NCBI RefSeq assembly: GCF_014356525.2
Contig: NC_052505.1
Coordinates: 3,138,890-3,202,889, forward strand
Direction of reading: 5' to 3'
DNA from: Nilaparvata lugens
Taxonomy: Eukaryota > Arthropoda > Insecta > Hemiptera > Delphacidae
DNA length: 64,000 nucleotides
A program made the position numbers and the translations under genes. Position 1 is the stretch's first letter, and each line of letters opens with the position of its first letter. Shown piece by piece: positions 1 to 9,708 of the stretch. A model generated the notes under the pieces. That model was not told where the DNA came from. It saw only the letters and a program-made list of their open reading frames with translations, and did no database searches.

Positions 1-340
1 TCTTTCCTCAGCTGTTAAGGAGCTGCCAAAAATGAAATTCAAGAAAGTTGTGAAGAATAAATTTGATGGAGAGAGGATATTATTCATTGACTGAATACTT
101 TGAATGTTCAATATAAGGGCTGCACCTCATTTTGGACTAAGTTGTGTACTGTAAGGTGTATCATCTACGTGATTACTGTTACTATCCTTGTCAATCTCCC
201 TGTTAGCCTACTTGTATATACATACTCTGAGCTATTGTTATTCTTGTGTTATGTATCTTATTATGTACACTGTATTTTTTTTGACGAGCTTGTACATTGT
301 AAAAAATGTCAGGCAGAATAAAGAATTTGAATTTGAATTA
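1..340 (+). mobile_element. 3' end of a non-LTR retrotransposon (LINE)
   Basis: The first 93 bases read as a short C-terminal tail (motif KELPKMKFKKVVKNKF, then a stop) like the end of Jockey/CR1-type reverse transcriptases. An untranslated stretch follows, ending in AATAAAG and a TTTGAA repeat at 317-339, the usual microsatellite tail of such elements. The 5' part lies outside the window. The clade is inferred, not proven. Confidence 0.55.
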
Positions 341-649
341 GAATGAAACTAACAAGGGGTCCACCCCATCTTTGAGAAATGGACTATTTAACCTCCTTCT
401 CATGAATGGTAGGTAGAGCAGTTTATCCAAAAGAACACATAATTCGAAATATTTTATCTGTAGAACAGCTGTTTTGACGACTTTTTAAGAATCATCAAAT
501 TTTCACAATAATTATTAACACAAAGGAAAATGTAGTCTGAAAACAATATACAATAGTTTGATCGTATAGTTTTAAAATATGTAGCCGCCAATCGTCATTA
601 AGCTATTCCCTAAATTATTCTCGTTTAAGAATGATGCTTACAGTTCAAT

Positions 650-692
650 GAGCAAGGAGAGTTGTGTGAGTGTACCACACCAGATTTTTTAT
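650..692 (+). repeat. 3' end fragment of the GGCAAGGAAAGT repeat family
   Basis: The segment matches the last about 40 bases of the repeats that end at 5009, 51253 and 60141 (GTGTGAGTG..CCACACCAGATTTTT). Only the terminus is present. Confidence 0.7.
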
Positions 693-705
693 TTGTATTG
701 GTGCA

Positions 706-2609
706 AGAGCCTGTTCACATGACAGCGATTTACGTTCGGTTGTCGCGCGGTTGACAAACCGAGCGGTTGCCAGGTATAGGGAAACACATGGTGCCGTACA
801 CTTGCATCGCTCGGTTTTAGTAGTCGCCGGCGAATCGCGGCGGTTGTAGTCTCAGACTTCGGTTGTCGCTCGGTTGCCGGGCGGTTCGATATACCAGAGC
901 AGGCATGAGAGCGTACACATGTCTTCAGTCAACCGAGCGGTTTCGAGCAGAGCAGTTCACATAGTGCACATTCTATTACAATTTCAGTTCAATTAAAATT
1001 TATTCTATTACAATTTTCAGTTCATTTACTTAGTAAGTTTAGCTTTAGTTAGTTTGTAGAGGATCTTAAGACAGACAGACAGATATTATATTATTATATT
1101 TCATAGAAGGGTAAACTAGTCCACGTTGGGACACCGAAATTCAAACAGCTAACTTGGACAAAATAAAAAAATTCTTCATTTTTAAATTTTCTATTGATTG
1201 TATTTGCTTACACTTTCATGGCAACTGCATTGATTGTCAATTGGTTTTTTATTGGAAAAACAATTTTTGGGAGTGTCCCAACCTGGGCTTAAGGGACATC
1301 CCTTGCCCAGGTTGGGACATTGAATTAGAAATGAACAATTCATTATATTTGTTAATTAATTAAAAACATATTTGAATTTACATTTCATTATAAAAATTAA
1401 TAGTATAAATACTTATTATCAAATACTTATTTTCATTATTTGTGTTTATTATTCAAGAATCAAAACATTAGTAATGATATGAACATATTGACATTTAAAA
1501 GTATAAAAAAGTATGAACTCAATCTTCCCCATTAAAACATAATTGAACATAATCTTTTAGGTTATTTAGGTAATTAATGAGTTATTTTTGTCATTTTTAG
1601 TAAATTGATATTTTCAGAAAATTTTTGTTTTATTCAATCAACAATACCATGAAGAATTTATCTTCCAAATCACATGGATTTATCTCTTACCGTATTTGAA
1701 ATGTTCTGTTCCAAAAATGTAAACTTTAGGAGCTCATATCTCAAAAAGTAATGTTCGGAAAAAATGTTTTTCTGAGAAAACTTTTCTATTTTGATAGCTT
1801 GATGATATACAAATCGAAAAACTTTAAAAAATATCACCAGTAGAAAGTTTAATTTCAGCCTTTGCTTAGTCTTAACCGAGCGCAAACCGCTCATGAATCG
1901 CTGTCATGTGTACGAGGCTGGCAAATCGAGCGATTTGCCAACCACGCGACAACGTTGTATGCCGTGTTTGTTCTATGCCGTGTATGATGCTCTCAATTAG
2001 CTGCTGCAATATAGTTATTTGTGCAACTAGTGCGCAAAGTGACAGTTTGCTGCACCGAAAGAAACGTTTACGCCCGAGCCGTAGGCGAGGGCGGAATGGT
2101 TTCTTGAGTGCAGCAGAGGAACTTTGCGCACGTATTTCACATTAAGTTTTTCCTACAGTTACCATTGAATATGAAAAGTGGGTAATTATGGGTAAAATTG
2201 CCTGAATCCATCAAATGTTTTTCTGTGTAATTTTATTATTGATAAAAACCTTAATCCTAAAATCCTAAAGTCCTCGTTGTCCTTGGTTATAATATATAAT
2301 GAATAATAATTAGCGCGCTGTGCTTGGTTGCACCTCTGCTCACTATAGCAGCCACAGCAGTCACTGTTACCAACTTCATTTTGATTTTGCTGCACTGTTG
2401 CTCCATATAACCTACTAAGTATTTTGCGTTGCCATGTTGCAAATCTGGAGTGCAGAAAAATTTTTCCCGCACTAGAGCGGAAAAGTGATTCTTTGCGTTC
2501 TGTAATCAGTGCAGCAATGGCCACTTTTCAACGTAACTGTAGGAAAAAGTATTTTGACTTGACTTGACTCGACAACCGAGCGTAAATCGCTGTCATGTGA
2601 ACAAGCTCT
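706..2609. mobile_element. 1.9 kb DNA element with about 40-bp terminal inverted repeats
   Basis: The left end AGAGCCTGTTCACATGACAG and the sequence after it are mirrored at 2571-2609 (CGACAACCGAGCG.. to GCTCT). GC-rich subterminal motifs of the CGGTTGTCGCTCGG type recur at 730-960 and 1876-1945. An internal terminus-like stretch at 1880-1918 suggests a nested or duplicated copy. No transposase is readable. The interior from 1000 to 1870 is AT-rich with nothing recognised. A second repeat (2011-2550) sits inside. Confidence 0.7.
2011..2550 (+). repeat. Composite MITE, copy 1 (TTTTTCCTACAGTTACC termini)
   Basis: A leading block (2011-2146, with a GCCCGAGCCGTAGGCGAGGGC-like palindrome) is followed by a unit bounded by inverted TTTTTCCTACAGTTAC (2149) and GTAACTGTAGGAAAAA (2533-2549). 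Near-identical copies occur at 19952-20483 and, reversed and longer, at 6946-8024. No coding capacity was recognised. Confidence 0.75.
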
Positions 2610-2710
2610 AAGGAAACCACTCATGACGACGTTTGTCGTTCTATCTAAGAAACACTCTGTATGATGACTATTTTTCAAATTTCAATAATAGCATTTATTT
2701 TGCCATCCAG

Positions 2711-2858
2711 GTATCTGAATGTTGCTCAGAACAAAATCGAAAAACTCCCAACCAACGAAGATTTCATGGACGTGGATACAAAAAACAAAAGACATTCCAA
2801 ATCTTTGAAATTTGTGAAGGGATATTCAGCACCGATGCTGGAAGAGCTTTATCTGCAA
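2711..2858 (+). CDS. Lrrk: Lrrk exon 1 of window: leucine-rich repeats
   Basis: The exon follows the acceptor TTTTGCCATCCAG and ends before the donor GTATGT. Its first G completes a codon from an upstream exon outside the window; the last codon is a whole CAA. It encodes YLNVAQNKIEKLP, a typical LRR strand, then a charged linker (DVDTKNKRHSKS), then LEELYLQ, which continues into the next exon as a repeat of LxxLxLxxNxL form. LRRs in LRRK proteins form a solenoid that packs over the Roc-COR-kinase part and shields it. A real start codon is not in the window. Family assignment rests on the downstream Roc and COR exons. Confidence 0.88.
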
Positions 2859-2985
2859 GTATGTTGAATTATTCATATTTTACTTATTAGTCATTATTAA
2901 TTATTATCATAATATAATTATTATTTTCATTATTATCTGTGTACTTTTTACAAAAACGTCTACTGAATCGATTTCATGAATTAAC

Positions 2986-3525
2986 TATAGTCAGGTCCAC
3001 GTTATAATGGCAGTGGAGAAAGATAAGAGAACAACGTTGCCGATCCTCTGCCTTGTCAATGCCTTCTATAAAGGGTAACTGATACAGGTTTATTGATGTA
3101 ATATCAACTGTTCATTCTCGTTTTAAAATAATCAATCCTATTTTATCAAGCAAGAAATTATACTTTTCAATGATGGTTTAATTAGCAATGGTATTGCTAT
3201 CCTTGTCTACCATTCAGCAAAGCGGATAGCGCTATCTCTTTCTCGCTTTGCTCTGTTGCCAGATCATCTTTTAACTATGTAGAATTGATAATTTATCAAC
3301 AAAATATTTCATCTTAATTATGAAAATTCATTATGAAATTATTGAAAATATAATTACTTTCTTAATAAAATATAATCAATTATTTTAAAAGAGAATGAAC
3401 AGTTGATATTACATCAATAAACCTATATCAGCTACCGTCTATAGAAGGCATTGACAAGACAGAGGATTGGCAACGTTGTTCTGCTATCTTTCTCCACTGC
3501 CATTATAACGTGGACCTCACTATAG
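2986..3525. mobile_element. MITE family Y, full copy (GGTCCACGTTATAATGGCAG ends)
   Basis: The ends are inverted: CTATAGTCAGGTCCACG at 2986 and CGTGGACCTCACTATAG at 3509-3525, with inverted similarity running about 100 bp inward. Flanking TA suggests TA target duplication and a Tc1/mariner-type origin. Further copies: 9363-9483, 11511-11705, 13939-14076, 48842-49222, 62750-62950, 63393-63750. Confidence 0.8.
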
Positions 3526-3754
3526 TCAACGATATTAACTGTATTGAGTTTAGTTATTTTTAAACACCAAGATGTCTTATGATTTTCATCGTTGTATTGT
3601 AGATCAGTTATATATTGCAATTCGCAGTGGAACTAATAGCATAGATGGAGAAAATATAGCATAAGATATATGTTGTTATAGGGTGTTTGTATTCCATATT
3701 CTACATTTGGTTCTACTGTTTCTTCAAAAATCCAAGTTGTGTATCAAGCTGAGA

Positions 3755-3822
3755 TGATACTGTATCATATTGTGGTGATACTGTATCATATTGTGGTGAT
3801 ACTGTATCATTTATGGTGATAC
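3755..3822 (+). repeat. 21-bp tandem repeat, about 3 units
   Basis: TGATACTGTATCATATTGTGG recurs at 3755, 3776 and 3797; the last unit is degenerate. Each unit contains the short palindrome GATACTGTATC. Confidence 0.85.
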
Positions 3823-3851
3823 CTTAGAGAAAACATAGCTTAACAAGATGT

Positions 3852-4078
3852 TTCATGGTCGTTTATGTTCCAATTTCCAATGTTAACTCAAGCCGATAGT
3901 CCTAATAGTTCTTTCTCGTGAAGCTATGTGACGCCGGTAATCTCTCATACTGTGCTGTTTATACACTTTCACCCCAACAACACAGTATTAATCAATAATA
4001 GTCGGCAGTAATCGCCTTGAGTAAACAAAAAAATGACTTTAAACTATTTTGGAATATAAACGCCCTATACCATGGGAT
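3852..4078. mobile_element. MITE family Z (CGTTTATGTTCCA ends)
   Basis: CATGGTCGTTTATGTTCCA at 3854 is mirrored by GGAATATAAACGCCCTATACCATG ending at 4074. Related copies: 42568-42785 and, with a nested insertion, 51438-51840. Confidence 0.75.
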
Positions 4079-4150
4079 ATATTCTTATACAATCTTTTGT
4101 CTATGTTATTATCGTATCCCAAATATTATTTGTGTAGCCTACTGTATTTT

Positions 4151-4275
4151 TTACTTTCCTTGCCCTATTACCATAGGTAAGGAAAGTATTGCTTTCCGAA
4201 AAAAATTAAGGTACCCAAATTTCTATACGTTTCAAGGTCCCCTGAGTCCAAAAAATTGGTTTTTGGGTATTGGTC

Positions 4276-4341
<66 letters not shown>

Positions 4342-5009
4342 AGTGTATGTGCGTCTGTGTAAACGATATCTCATCTCCCAATTAACGGAATGACTTGAAA
4401 TTTGGAACTTAAGGTCCTTTCACTATAAGGATCCGACACGAACAATTTCGATCAAATGCAATTCAAGATGGCGGCTAAAATGTTGTCAAAAACAGGGTTT
4501 TTCGTGATTTTCTCAAAAACGGCTCTCAACGATTTTTATCAAATTCATACCCAAAATAGTCATCGATAAGCACTATTAACTGCCACAAGTCCCATATCTG
4601 TAAAAAATTTCAGGAGCTCCGCCCCAACAATGCAAAGTTCGATTTTAGATTCCCAATTATCAGGCTTCAGGTACAATTTAAACAAAAAAAAACAAGTGGA
4701 GTAGATTGATCATGAAAATCTCTACAATTAATGTTCAGTAACATTTTCACCTAAAATTGAAAATAAGCTTTAAATTCGAGAAAATATGATTATTCAATTG
4801 CAAATTATTGTTGATTCTATTTTTATTATATTTTTTCATTCACTATGAAGAGATAGCAGACCTCATGTGTGTCTCTAGCGTTATTGCCCTGTCACCAGCT
4901 GACTCAAATCTTTGAATAGTAGCTTTGAGATGCGCGGAAACACTAACGTCAGGTGATCAATTTTCATAACGGCAAGGAAAGTTGTGTGAGTGCGCCACAC
5001 CAGATTTTT
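4151..5009 (+). mobile_element. GGCAAGGAAAGT-family element, copy 1
   Basis: An 860-bp dispersed element. It starts ACTTTCCTTGCCCTATTACC, carries an internal GT microsatellite (4279-4336), and ends CATAACGGCAAGGAAAGTTG followed by a small hairpin (GTGTGAGTGCGCCACAC) and CAGATTTTT. The outer 12 bases ACTTTCCTTGCC and GGCAAGGAAAGT are inverted. Other copies: 40024-40990 (minus), 50410-51253, 59097-60141, and the fragment 650-692. No ORF was recognised; the class is unknown. Confidence 0.8.
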
Positions 5010-5434
5010 ATAAAAGCTTCTGCAAAACTATTGCATGGATTAGTTATCGGTATTCACTTTATAAAGTTTATTCCTCTTTAAATACCAGAATGAATCGAGA
5101 TTTTAAACCTTGAAATGTTATAGATTATAATATGCTAATGTACCTAATCCTTGAGTTATCAATTTTACGAATATGCTCTAGTTACATCCATAATTAACCG
5201 AGATTCTAAATTTGTTTTTATATTTGGTATTTAAATTATTGTGGAAAAGATAATTAGGCCTATTGATATCATAGCCTCATTTAGACTTCTCAACTATCTA
5301 AATTCGAGAGAGAAGCAGTATTGGATTAATTATTTCTGTTTGCTCCTCTCCCAATTATTGTTTTGATGATGTGCATGAAATAGATTAATAGATAGAATAA
5401 ATCTTTGCAGTGAAATTAATATCTATCTATCTTT
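5010..5434. other. Intron stretch without recognised content
   Basis: AT-rich sequence. I see no exon with splice signals, no repeat termini and no protein-like reading frame here. Confidence 0.6.
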
Positions 5435-5684
5435 AATAATTATTATTAAACGAAAATCCAAATTAATTGCTGTAAATCACCCCGAAGACTTCTGCTACTA
5501 CAAATATTGACTATAGGGTAAACAGCTAAATGGAAATTCGATAAAGCTACTATTCATAAATTATTTGTCAGCCCGGGAATCGAACTCTGTATCTCTTAAT
5601 TGCCGGTCAGGAATACTTATCCTTACAGAAGTCTCCGGTGTGAATTACAGTATTTAATTTGGATTTTCGTTTAATAATAATTAT
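5435..5684. mobile_element. Palindromic repeat with a tRNA-like B box (family T)
   Basis: The long terminal inverted repeats are AATTATTATTAAACGAAAAT... and ..ATTTTCGTTTAATAATAATT. The middle carries GCCCGGGAATCGAAC (5572-5586), the reverse complement of a tRNA B box (GTTCGATTCCCGGGC). Partial copies: 6182-6300, 41868-42410, 62967-63060. Confidence 0.7.
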
Positions 5685-5978
5685 TCATTCATTAGCATTT
5701 GAATAATTGCAATATCTCAGTAATTTCTATCCATCTTTCTTGTTTTTAAAACTGTAATCAGGGCTCAATAATGCTCTTCATAGGTTTTGCATTCAAAGAG
5801 TAAAGATAAGCAATTTAAGATAATTCAATGATTAGGCTACCCAAATTTTTATAATTAGATACAATAAAAACATATTGATTAAATATTTCGGAAACAATAA
5901 AAACATACTTGATTACATATTTTTAAATTGATAGAGCCCAAAATTAGATTATAATTTCATGCTATGTGAATATTTCAG

Positions 5979-6155
5979 GATAACAGACTAGAATGGTTGC
6001 CTGAAGAACTGTTCAATCTGCCAGCACTTGTTACATTGGACGTTTGCAATAACAAACTACCAGCTCTGCCTTTCAAGATGTGGCGAGCGCCAAAACTCAA
6101 AGAGTTGAATGTAGCTTTCAATCTGCTCAAAGAACTACCTGCCATGCAATTCGAG
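5979..6155 (+). CDS. Lrrk: Lrrk exon 2 of window: leucine-rich repeats
   Basis: The acceptor is ATATTTCAG and the donor GAG|GTAATG; both ends are phase 0 (59 codons). It encodes two to three complete LRRs: DNRLEWLPEELFNLP, then ALVTLDVCNNKLPALP, then KLKELNVAFNLLKELP. All have the Leu/Asn ladder LxxLxVxxNxL. The preceding exon ends in LEELYLQ, so the first repeat is split exactly at the intron. The next exon continues in phase. This is the clearest LRR exon in the window and matches the LRR part of arthropod Lrrk in spacing; the start is set by splicing, not by the internal Met codons. Confidence 0.92.
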
Positions 6156-6181
6156 GTAATGATATTCAAAATAAGTAAAAG

Positions 6182-6480
6182 TAATAATTATTATTAAACG
6201 AAATTCCAATTAAATGCTGTAAATCACCGGAAAGACTTCTGCTACTGCAAATATTGACAACAGGGTAAACAGCTAGATGGAAATTCGATGAACACTACTG
6301 TAAATAAAAGTAAATTCGTATGGCTTTTGTTGGTGGGGGGGAGTCCCTTCGGGTAGGTCCCACCGCCTGAATATATAATTTAAGCCGTCAATAGGCCGTA
6401 CGACTGTCATACTTCAGCCGGGATTGACAATTTAACGTGTCCATCCGATAACACGGGAGTGATCTTGTTTAAAAAACTTT
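6182..6480 (+). repeat. Family T half copy plus GTGGGG..CCCACC module
   Basis: 6182-6300 matches the left half of the palindromic repeat at 5435. 6329-6476 is a GC-richer module (TGGGGGGGAGTCCCTTCGGG.., then a stretch ending in ACACGGGAGTG). The same order of two modules recurs in degenerate form at 62967-63215, so they travel together. Class unknown. Confidence 0.55.
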
Positions 6481-6485
6481 TTGGT

Positions 6486-6785
6486 AATTGATTGATTGAT
6501 TGAGTACTTTATTTATGTAGATTACAATATATACTGGCTTATACACTTATATACAATAGCTTACAATACAGCAAAATTATAGATGAATTTACATAATATA
6601 GACTAAGAAAATAATTATTGAACTGTATATGATATGAAAAAGCAATTTGTAATATAATAACTATAGATAATAATTATATTGTTATGCATCTACATAAATT
6701 GGCGGAGCTTTGGACATATCAATGTCCACTCTTCGGAAAGAATATTAAAAATATCCTTCCCACTAACTCTCTACCAAAAAGAGGG
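6486..6785 (-). mobile_element. LINE 3' untranslated region with TCAA tail
   Basis: Reading on the minus strand, the segment ends in CTACATAAATAAAGTACTCAATCAATCAATC. The same 300 bases occur on the plus strand at 38950-39242. No coding part remains. Confidence 0.75.
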
Positions 6786-6945
6786 TTTAAGAGTGGGATC
6801 ATCATTTTCTGTGTTTTATGCGTATTTTAGTGTTTTATTTATATGTATTTCTGTGACAGGTATTATGCTTTATTAGTTGATTGCTCTATGAGTGAAATAC
6901 AGAGTGGCGCACGATGTGATCCAACATTTAGTTTTGTCATAGAAA

Positions 6946-8024
6946 GTTTTTTCCTACAGTTACCTTGAAAAGTGGCCATTCCTGCACTGATTACAGAACG
7001 CAAAGAATCACTTTTCCGCTCTAGTGCGGGAAAAATTTTTTCTGCACTCCAGATTTGCAACATGGCAACACAAAACAGTTGGTGGGTTATATGGAGGATT
7101 AGTGCACGAAAACCAAAATTGAGTTGGTAACAATGACTGTGGTTAGATTTAGATGAGAATCATTTCAATGGCTACCCTACATTTATGATAAAATCCCAAT
7201 CTAGAAATCCAAAACAAGAATAAAGTTCATCTAAATCATAATTAAATAATCATTGTTTACGAATTCTCATCATTTAATAATAAATAATAGTTCTTTTCTA
7301 TTGATAATTATTATTATTCCAACTACAAGCAATGAGAAAAGTAGCAAATATACATTATAAAATTCGAATTTTGAGGTTAAATGATTACTGTTTGATATCC
7401 ATATAATAAAAAAACATAAGAATACTACAATAAATATTCTCTGTTGTCTATGTTATTTTTATAAATATTTTTCAGTTTACTTTGAGCATTTTTCTCGGTA
7501 ATTTGAGCAAAAGTCTAAATTTCTGAATCCTGTTTCTGTAGTTTTTAGCTGGATGAAACAAACTTTGGTACGATTCTTCCCGCTAGGTCACGCGCTTGTC
7601 GGTTCAGCCATCTTGTTGTGCTCAGCCATATTGCAGTTCGGTTCAGCCAATCAGCTGTTGGCGTATATTTTGAATGCGATTTTTTTGTTCTATCTGTTTT
7701 TTCTGATTCTTGAATGAATAAAAATAAGAATTTTGGCTGAGAATTTTCAACTTCAATCGGATTATTAATTTTTAAATGAATTAAGGTTGTTATTAATAAC
7801 AGCATCACACACACAAACATTTGATGGATTTCAGCCATAATCATTTAATCAACCACTTCTCATATTCAATGGTAACTGTAGGAAAAATATAATGTGAAAT
7901 ACGTGCGCAAAGTTTGTTTGCTGCACTCAAGAAACCATTCCGTCCTCGCCTACGGCTCGGGCATAAACGTTTCTTTCGGTGCAGCAAACTGTCACTTTGC
8001 GCACTAGTTGCACAAATAACTATT
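6946..8024 (-). mobile_element. Composite MITE, copy 3, long version
   Basis: Reverse orientation relative to 2011-2550. The unit bounded by TTTTTTCCTACAGTTACC (6947) and GGTAACTGTAGGAAAAA (7861-7877) is about 930 bp instead of 400. The leading block lies at 7880-8024. The extra interior (7140-7840) has a 99-codon open frame on the minus strand without similarity I can name. Confidence 0.7.
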
Positions 8025-8071
8025 GTGAAAGCAATACAGAAAAATGATATATAACTTGTCTACTGTATAGC

Positions 8072-8395
8072 TGGAGATTAGTTTGTGGCCATTACATGTT
8101 CAATGTGGCCACCTTGTTGTCTGATAACTGCTTCAACACGAACGCCTATGTTATTGACAGTGACTCGGCAACACATATCCTCGGTTATGCCTCAATGATT
8201 AGCACTCGCTTATTGACAGTGACTCGGCAACACATATCCTCGGTCATGCCTCAATGATTAGCACTCGCTTATTGACAGTGACTCGGCAACACATATCCTC
8301 GGTCATGCCTCAATGATTAGCACTCGCTTATTGACAGTGACTCGGCAACACATATCCTCGGTCATGCCTCAATGATTAGCACTCGCAGATCCAAT
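8072..8395 (-). pseudogene. Transposase C-terminus remnant with 59-bp tandem amplification
   Basis: On the minus strand, 8072-8185 reads MTEDMCCRVTVNNIGVRVEA then VIRQQGGHIEHVMA. This is the C-terminal signature (R..V..NI..R....I...GGHIEH) common to Tc1/mariner-type insect transposases. The first part of it is repeated four times in tandem at 8152-8387 with an exact 59-bp period (starts 8152, 8211, 8270, 8329). 59 is not a multiple of 3, so the repeats break the frame. No catalytic domain remains nearby. Confidence 0.65.
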
Positions 8396-8545
8396 AAAGG
8401 CAAGTGTTGAAAAAGAAACCCATTCAAACTCGCGTTTGTTGTCATTTGTTTGCATTGGGCGATAGTATGGATGCGGCATTATTCTGTTAATCGTACACTG
8501 CTATCTCATCTGTATTTATAGGCTACATCGTTACGGTATCTTTCA

Positions 8546-8711
8546 AGGTGCGTACAGATTTACGCGCCGCGAACATGAGCAATTCACTTTTAATCAGCTG
8601 ATGCCAAGTTTTTTATATCTGTATCTTACCGTTTCTGTAAAGTATACAGATATAATTAGCTGATTAAAAGTGAATTGCTCATGTTCGCGGCGCGTATATC
8701 TGTACGCACCT
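8546..8711. mobile_element. Foldback MITE (AGGTGCGTACAG ends)
   Basis: The two arms of about 65 bp are almost perfect inverted copies: AGGTGCGTACAGATTTACGC.. and ..GCGTATATCTGTACGCACCT. The loop is short. The right half together with its flank recurs at 9131-9255. Confidence 0.85.
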
Positions 8712-8951
8712 ATATACTGTTCAATAAGCACATTATTGTTAATTTTTCATGTTTTATTGTCTAACCTACTCTAGAACATGGTACGTCATAGTGGAGTAGG
8801 TCAATTTCCACTCAGAAAACACTAAACATGTAGAAAACACATTATAAGAATCTTTTGTAACTAACTATGTAGTATGTAATTGTAAACTATCTTATATTTT
8901 CTGTTATTGATGTAGTAGTTTTAGTTTTTTAGGAACATTTATTTATTGCAG

Positions 8952-9091
8952 GACAATAGTGACACAGGAAGCGTCTGCTCAGTTGAATCTTCGAAGAGTG
9001 GTGACTCTGAAATGCTGTTGAACTCACCCATGAAGTCGAGCTCGTCCTGTCTCAACAGCCCTGAAATATTGTCCAACAATAGAACTGTCCA
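8952..9091 (+). CDS. Lrrk: Lrrk exon 3 of window: Ser-rich insert in the LRR domain
   Basis: The acceptor is TTTATTGCAG and the donor CCA|GTAAGT. It starts in phase 0 and leaves two bases (CA) for the next exon. It encodes DNSDTGSVCSVESSKSGDSE, then MLLNSPMKSSSSCLNSPEIL, then SNNRTVQ. There is no Leu ladder; the segment is Ser- and Asp-rich with two NSP motifs, so it is a loop or linker between repeats rather than a repeat itself. It may be a phosphorylation site region (inference). The exon is supported by phase, both splice sites and codon-like composition rather than by similarity I can cite. Confidence 0.82.
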
Positions 9092-9130
9092 GTAAGTGCC
9101 AATAATATTCATAATTTCCTATCAGCTATC

Positions 9131-9255
9131 ATCTTACCGTTTCTGTAAAAATACAGATATAATTAGCTGATTAAAAGTGAATTGCTCATGTTCGCGGCGC
9201 GTATATCTGTACGCACCTCTATACTATTCAATAAGCACATTATTGTTAATTTTTA
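9131..9255 (+). repeat. Direct duplicate of 8623-8748
   Basis: This is the right half of the 8546-8711 foldback plus the flank TATAC.TTCAATAAGCACATT.. repeated on the other side of exon 3, with few changes. Confidence 0.85.
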
Positions 9256-9362
9256 ATGACGATCCATGTTTCTGAGTTATTAATATTGTATTTTTATGTT
9301 AATATCACAGAACCAATATGATATTTTGTTAATTAACTAGTTTTACATGGTTTAAAAACAAT

Positions 9363-9483
9363 CCGGCAAAGTTGCGAAGCTAGAAAACGATAGCGCCATC
9401 TGCTTTGTCGAATGATAGACAAGGATAGCAACACCAATGTCGATCAAGTACTGCCATTATAACGTGGACCTCACCATAGTCAG
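9363..9483 (-). repeat. MITE family Y, internally deleted copy
   Basis: Reverse complement of family Y. The terminus CTATGGTGAGGTCCACG lies at 9460-9476 and the internal TTGCTATCCTTGTCTATCAT segment at 9413-9432. Confidence 0.75.
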
Positions 9484-9599
9484 TTTTTAAATATCAAAAT
9501 TCAAAATTTTTAGTTTTGTCATTAGTTTTGAAGTGGAAATTGGACTTTTTGAAGTGAAAGTGAAATCTTAACCTCATTCTTTTTGAAACTTTTATTTGT

Positions 9600-9708
9600 T
9601 AAAATTTGGGAGAAGACAGTTTTGGGCTATGCCTGTTGTCTTCTCCCAATCATATTATATTTATTATAATTATGATCTGTAATTGCCAATGAAATAAATA
9701 AATAATAT
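9600..9708 (+). mobile_element. Short retroelement tail with 3' stem-loop and AAATA tail
   Basis: GGGAGAAGACA and TGTCTTCTCCC (9610-9649) form a perfect stem around TTTTGGGC-TAT-GCCTG, followed by (AAATA)n. The same design occurs at 10150-10257, 22650-22780, 25450-25600 (minus), 36000-36106, 37880-38022, 38636-38765, 42160-42375 (minus), 47085-47165 (minus), 48660-48785, 51263-51356, 57950-58980 (interrupted) and 62095-62300. Confidence 0.7.

Noticed and set aside
1906..2145. 79-codon Cys-rich frame
   Set aside because: It lies across two repeat borders and its 3' half is a repeat present three times.
7545..7844. 99-codon minus-strand frame with a hydrophobic start
   Set aside because: It lies inside a long composite MITE copy, has no similarity I know, and is absent from the other copies.
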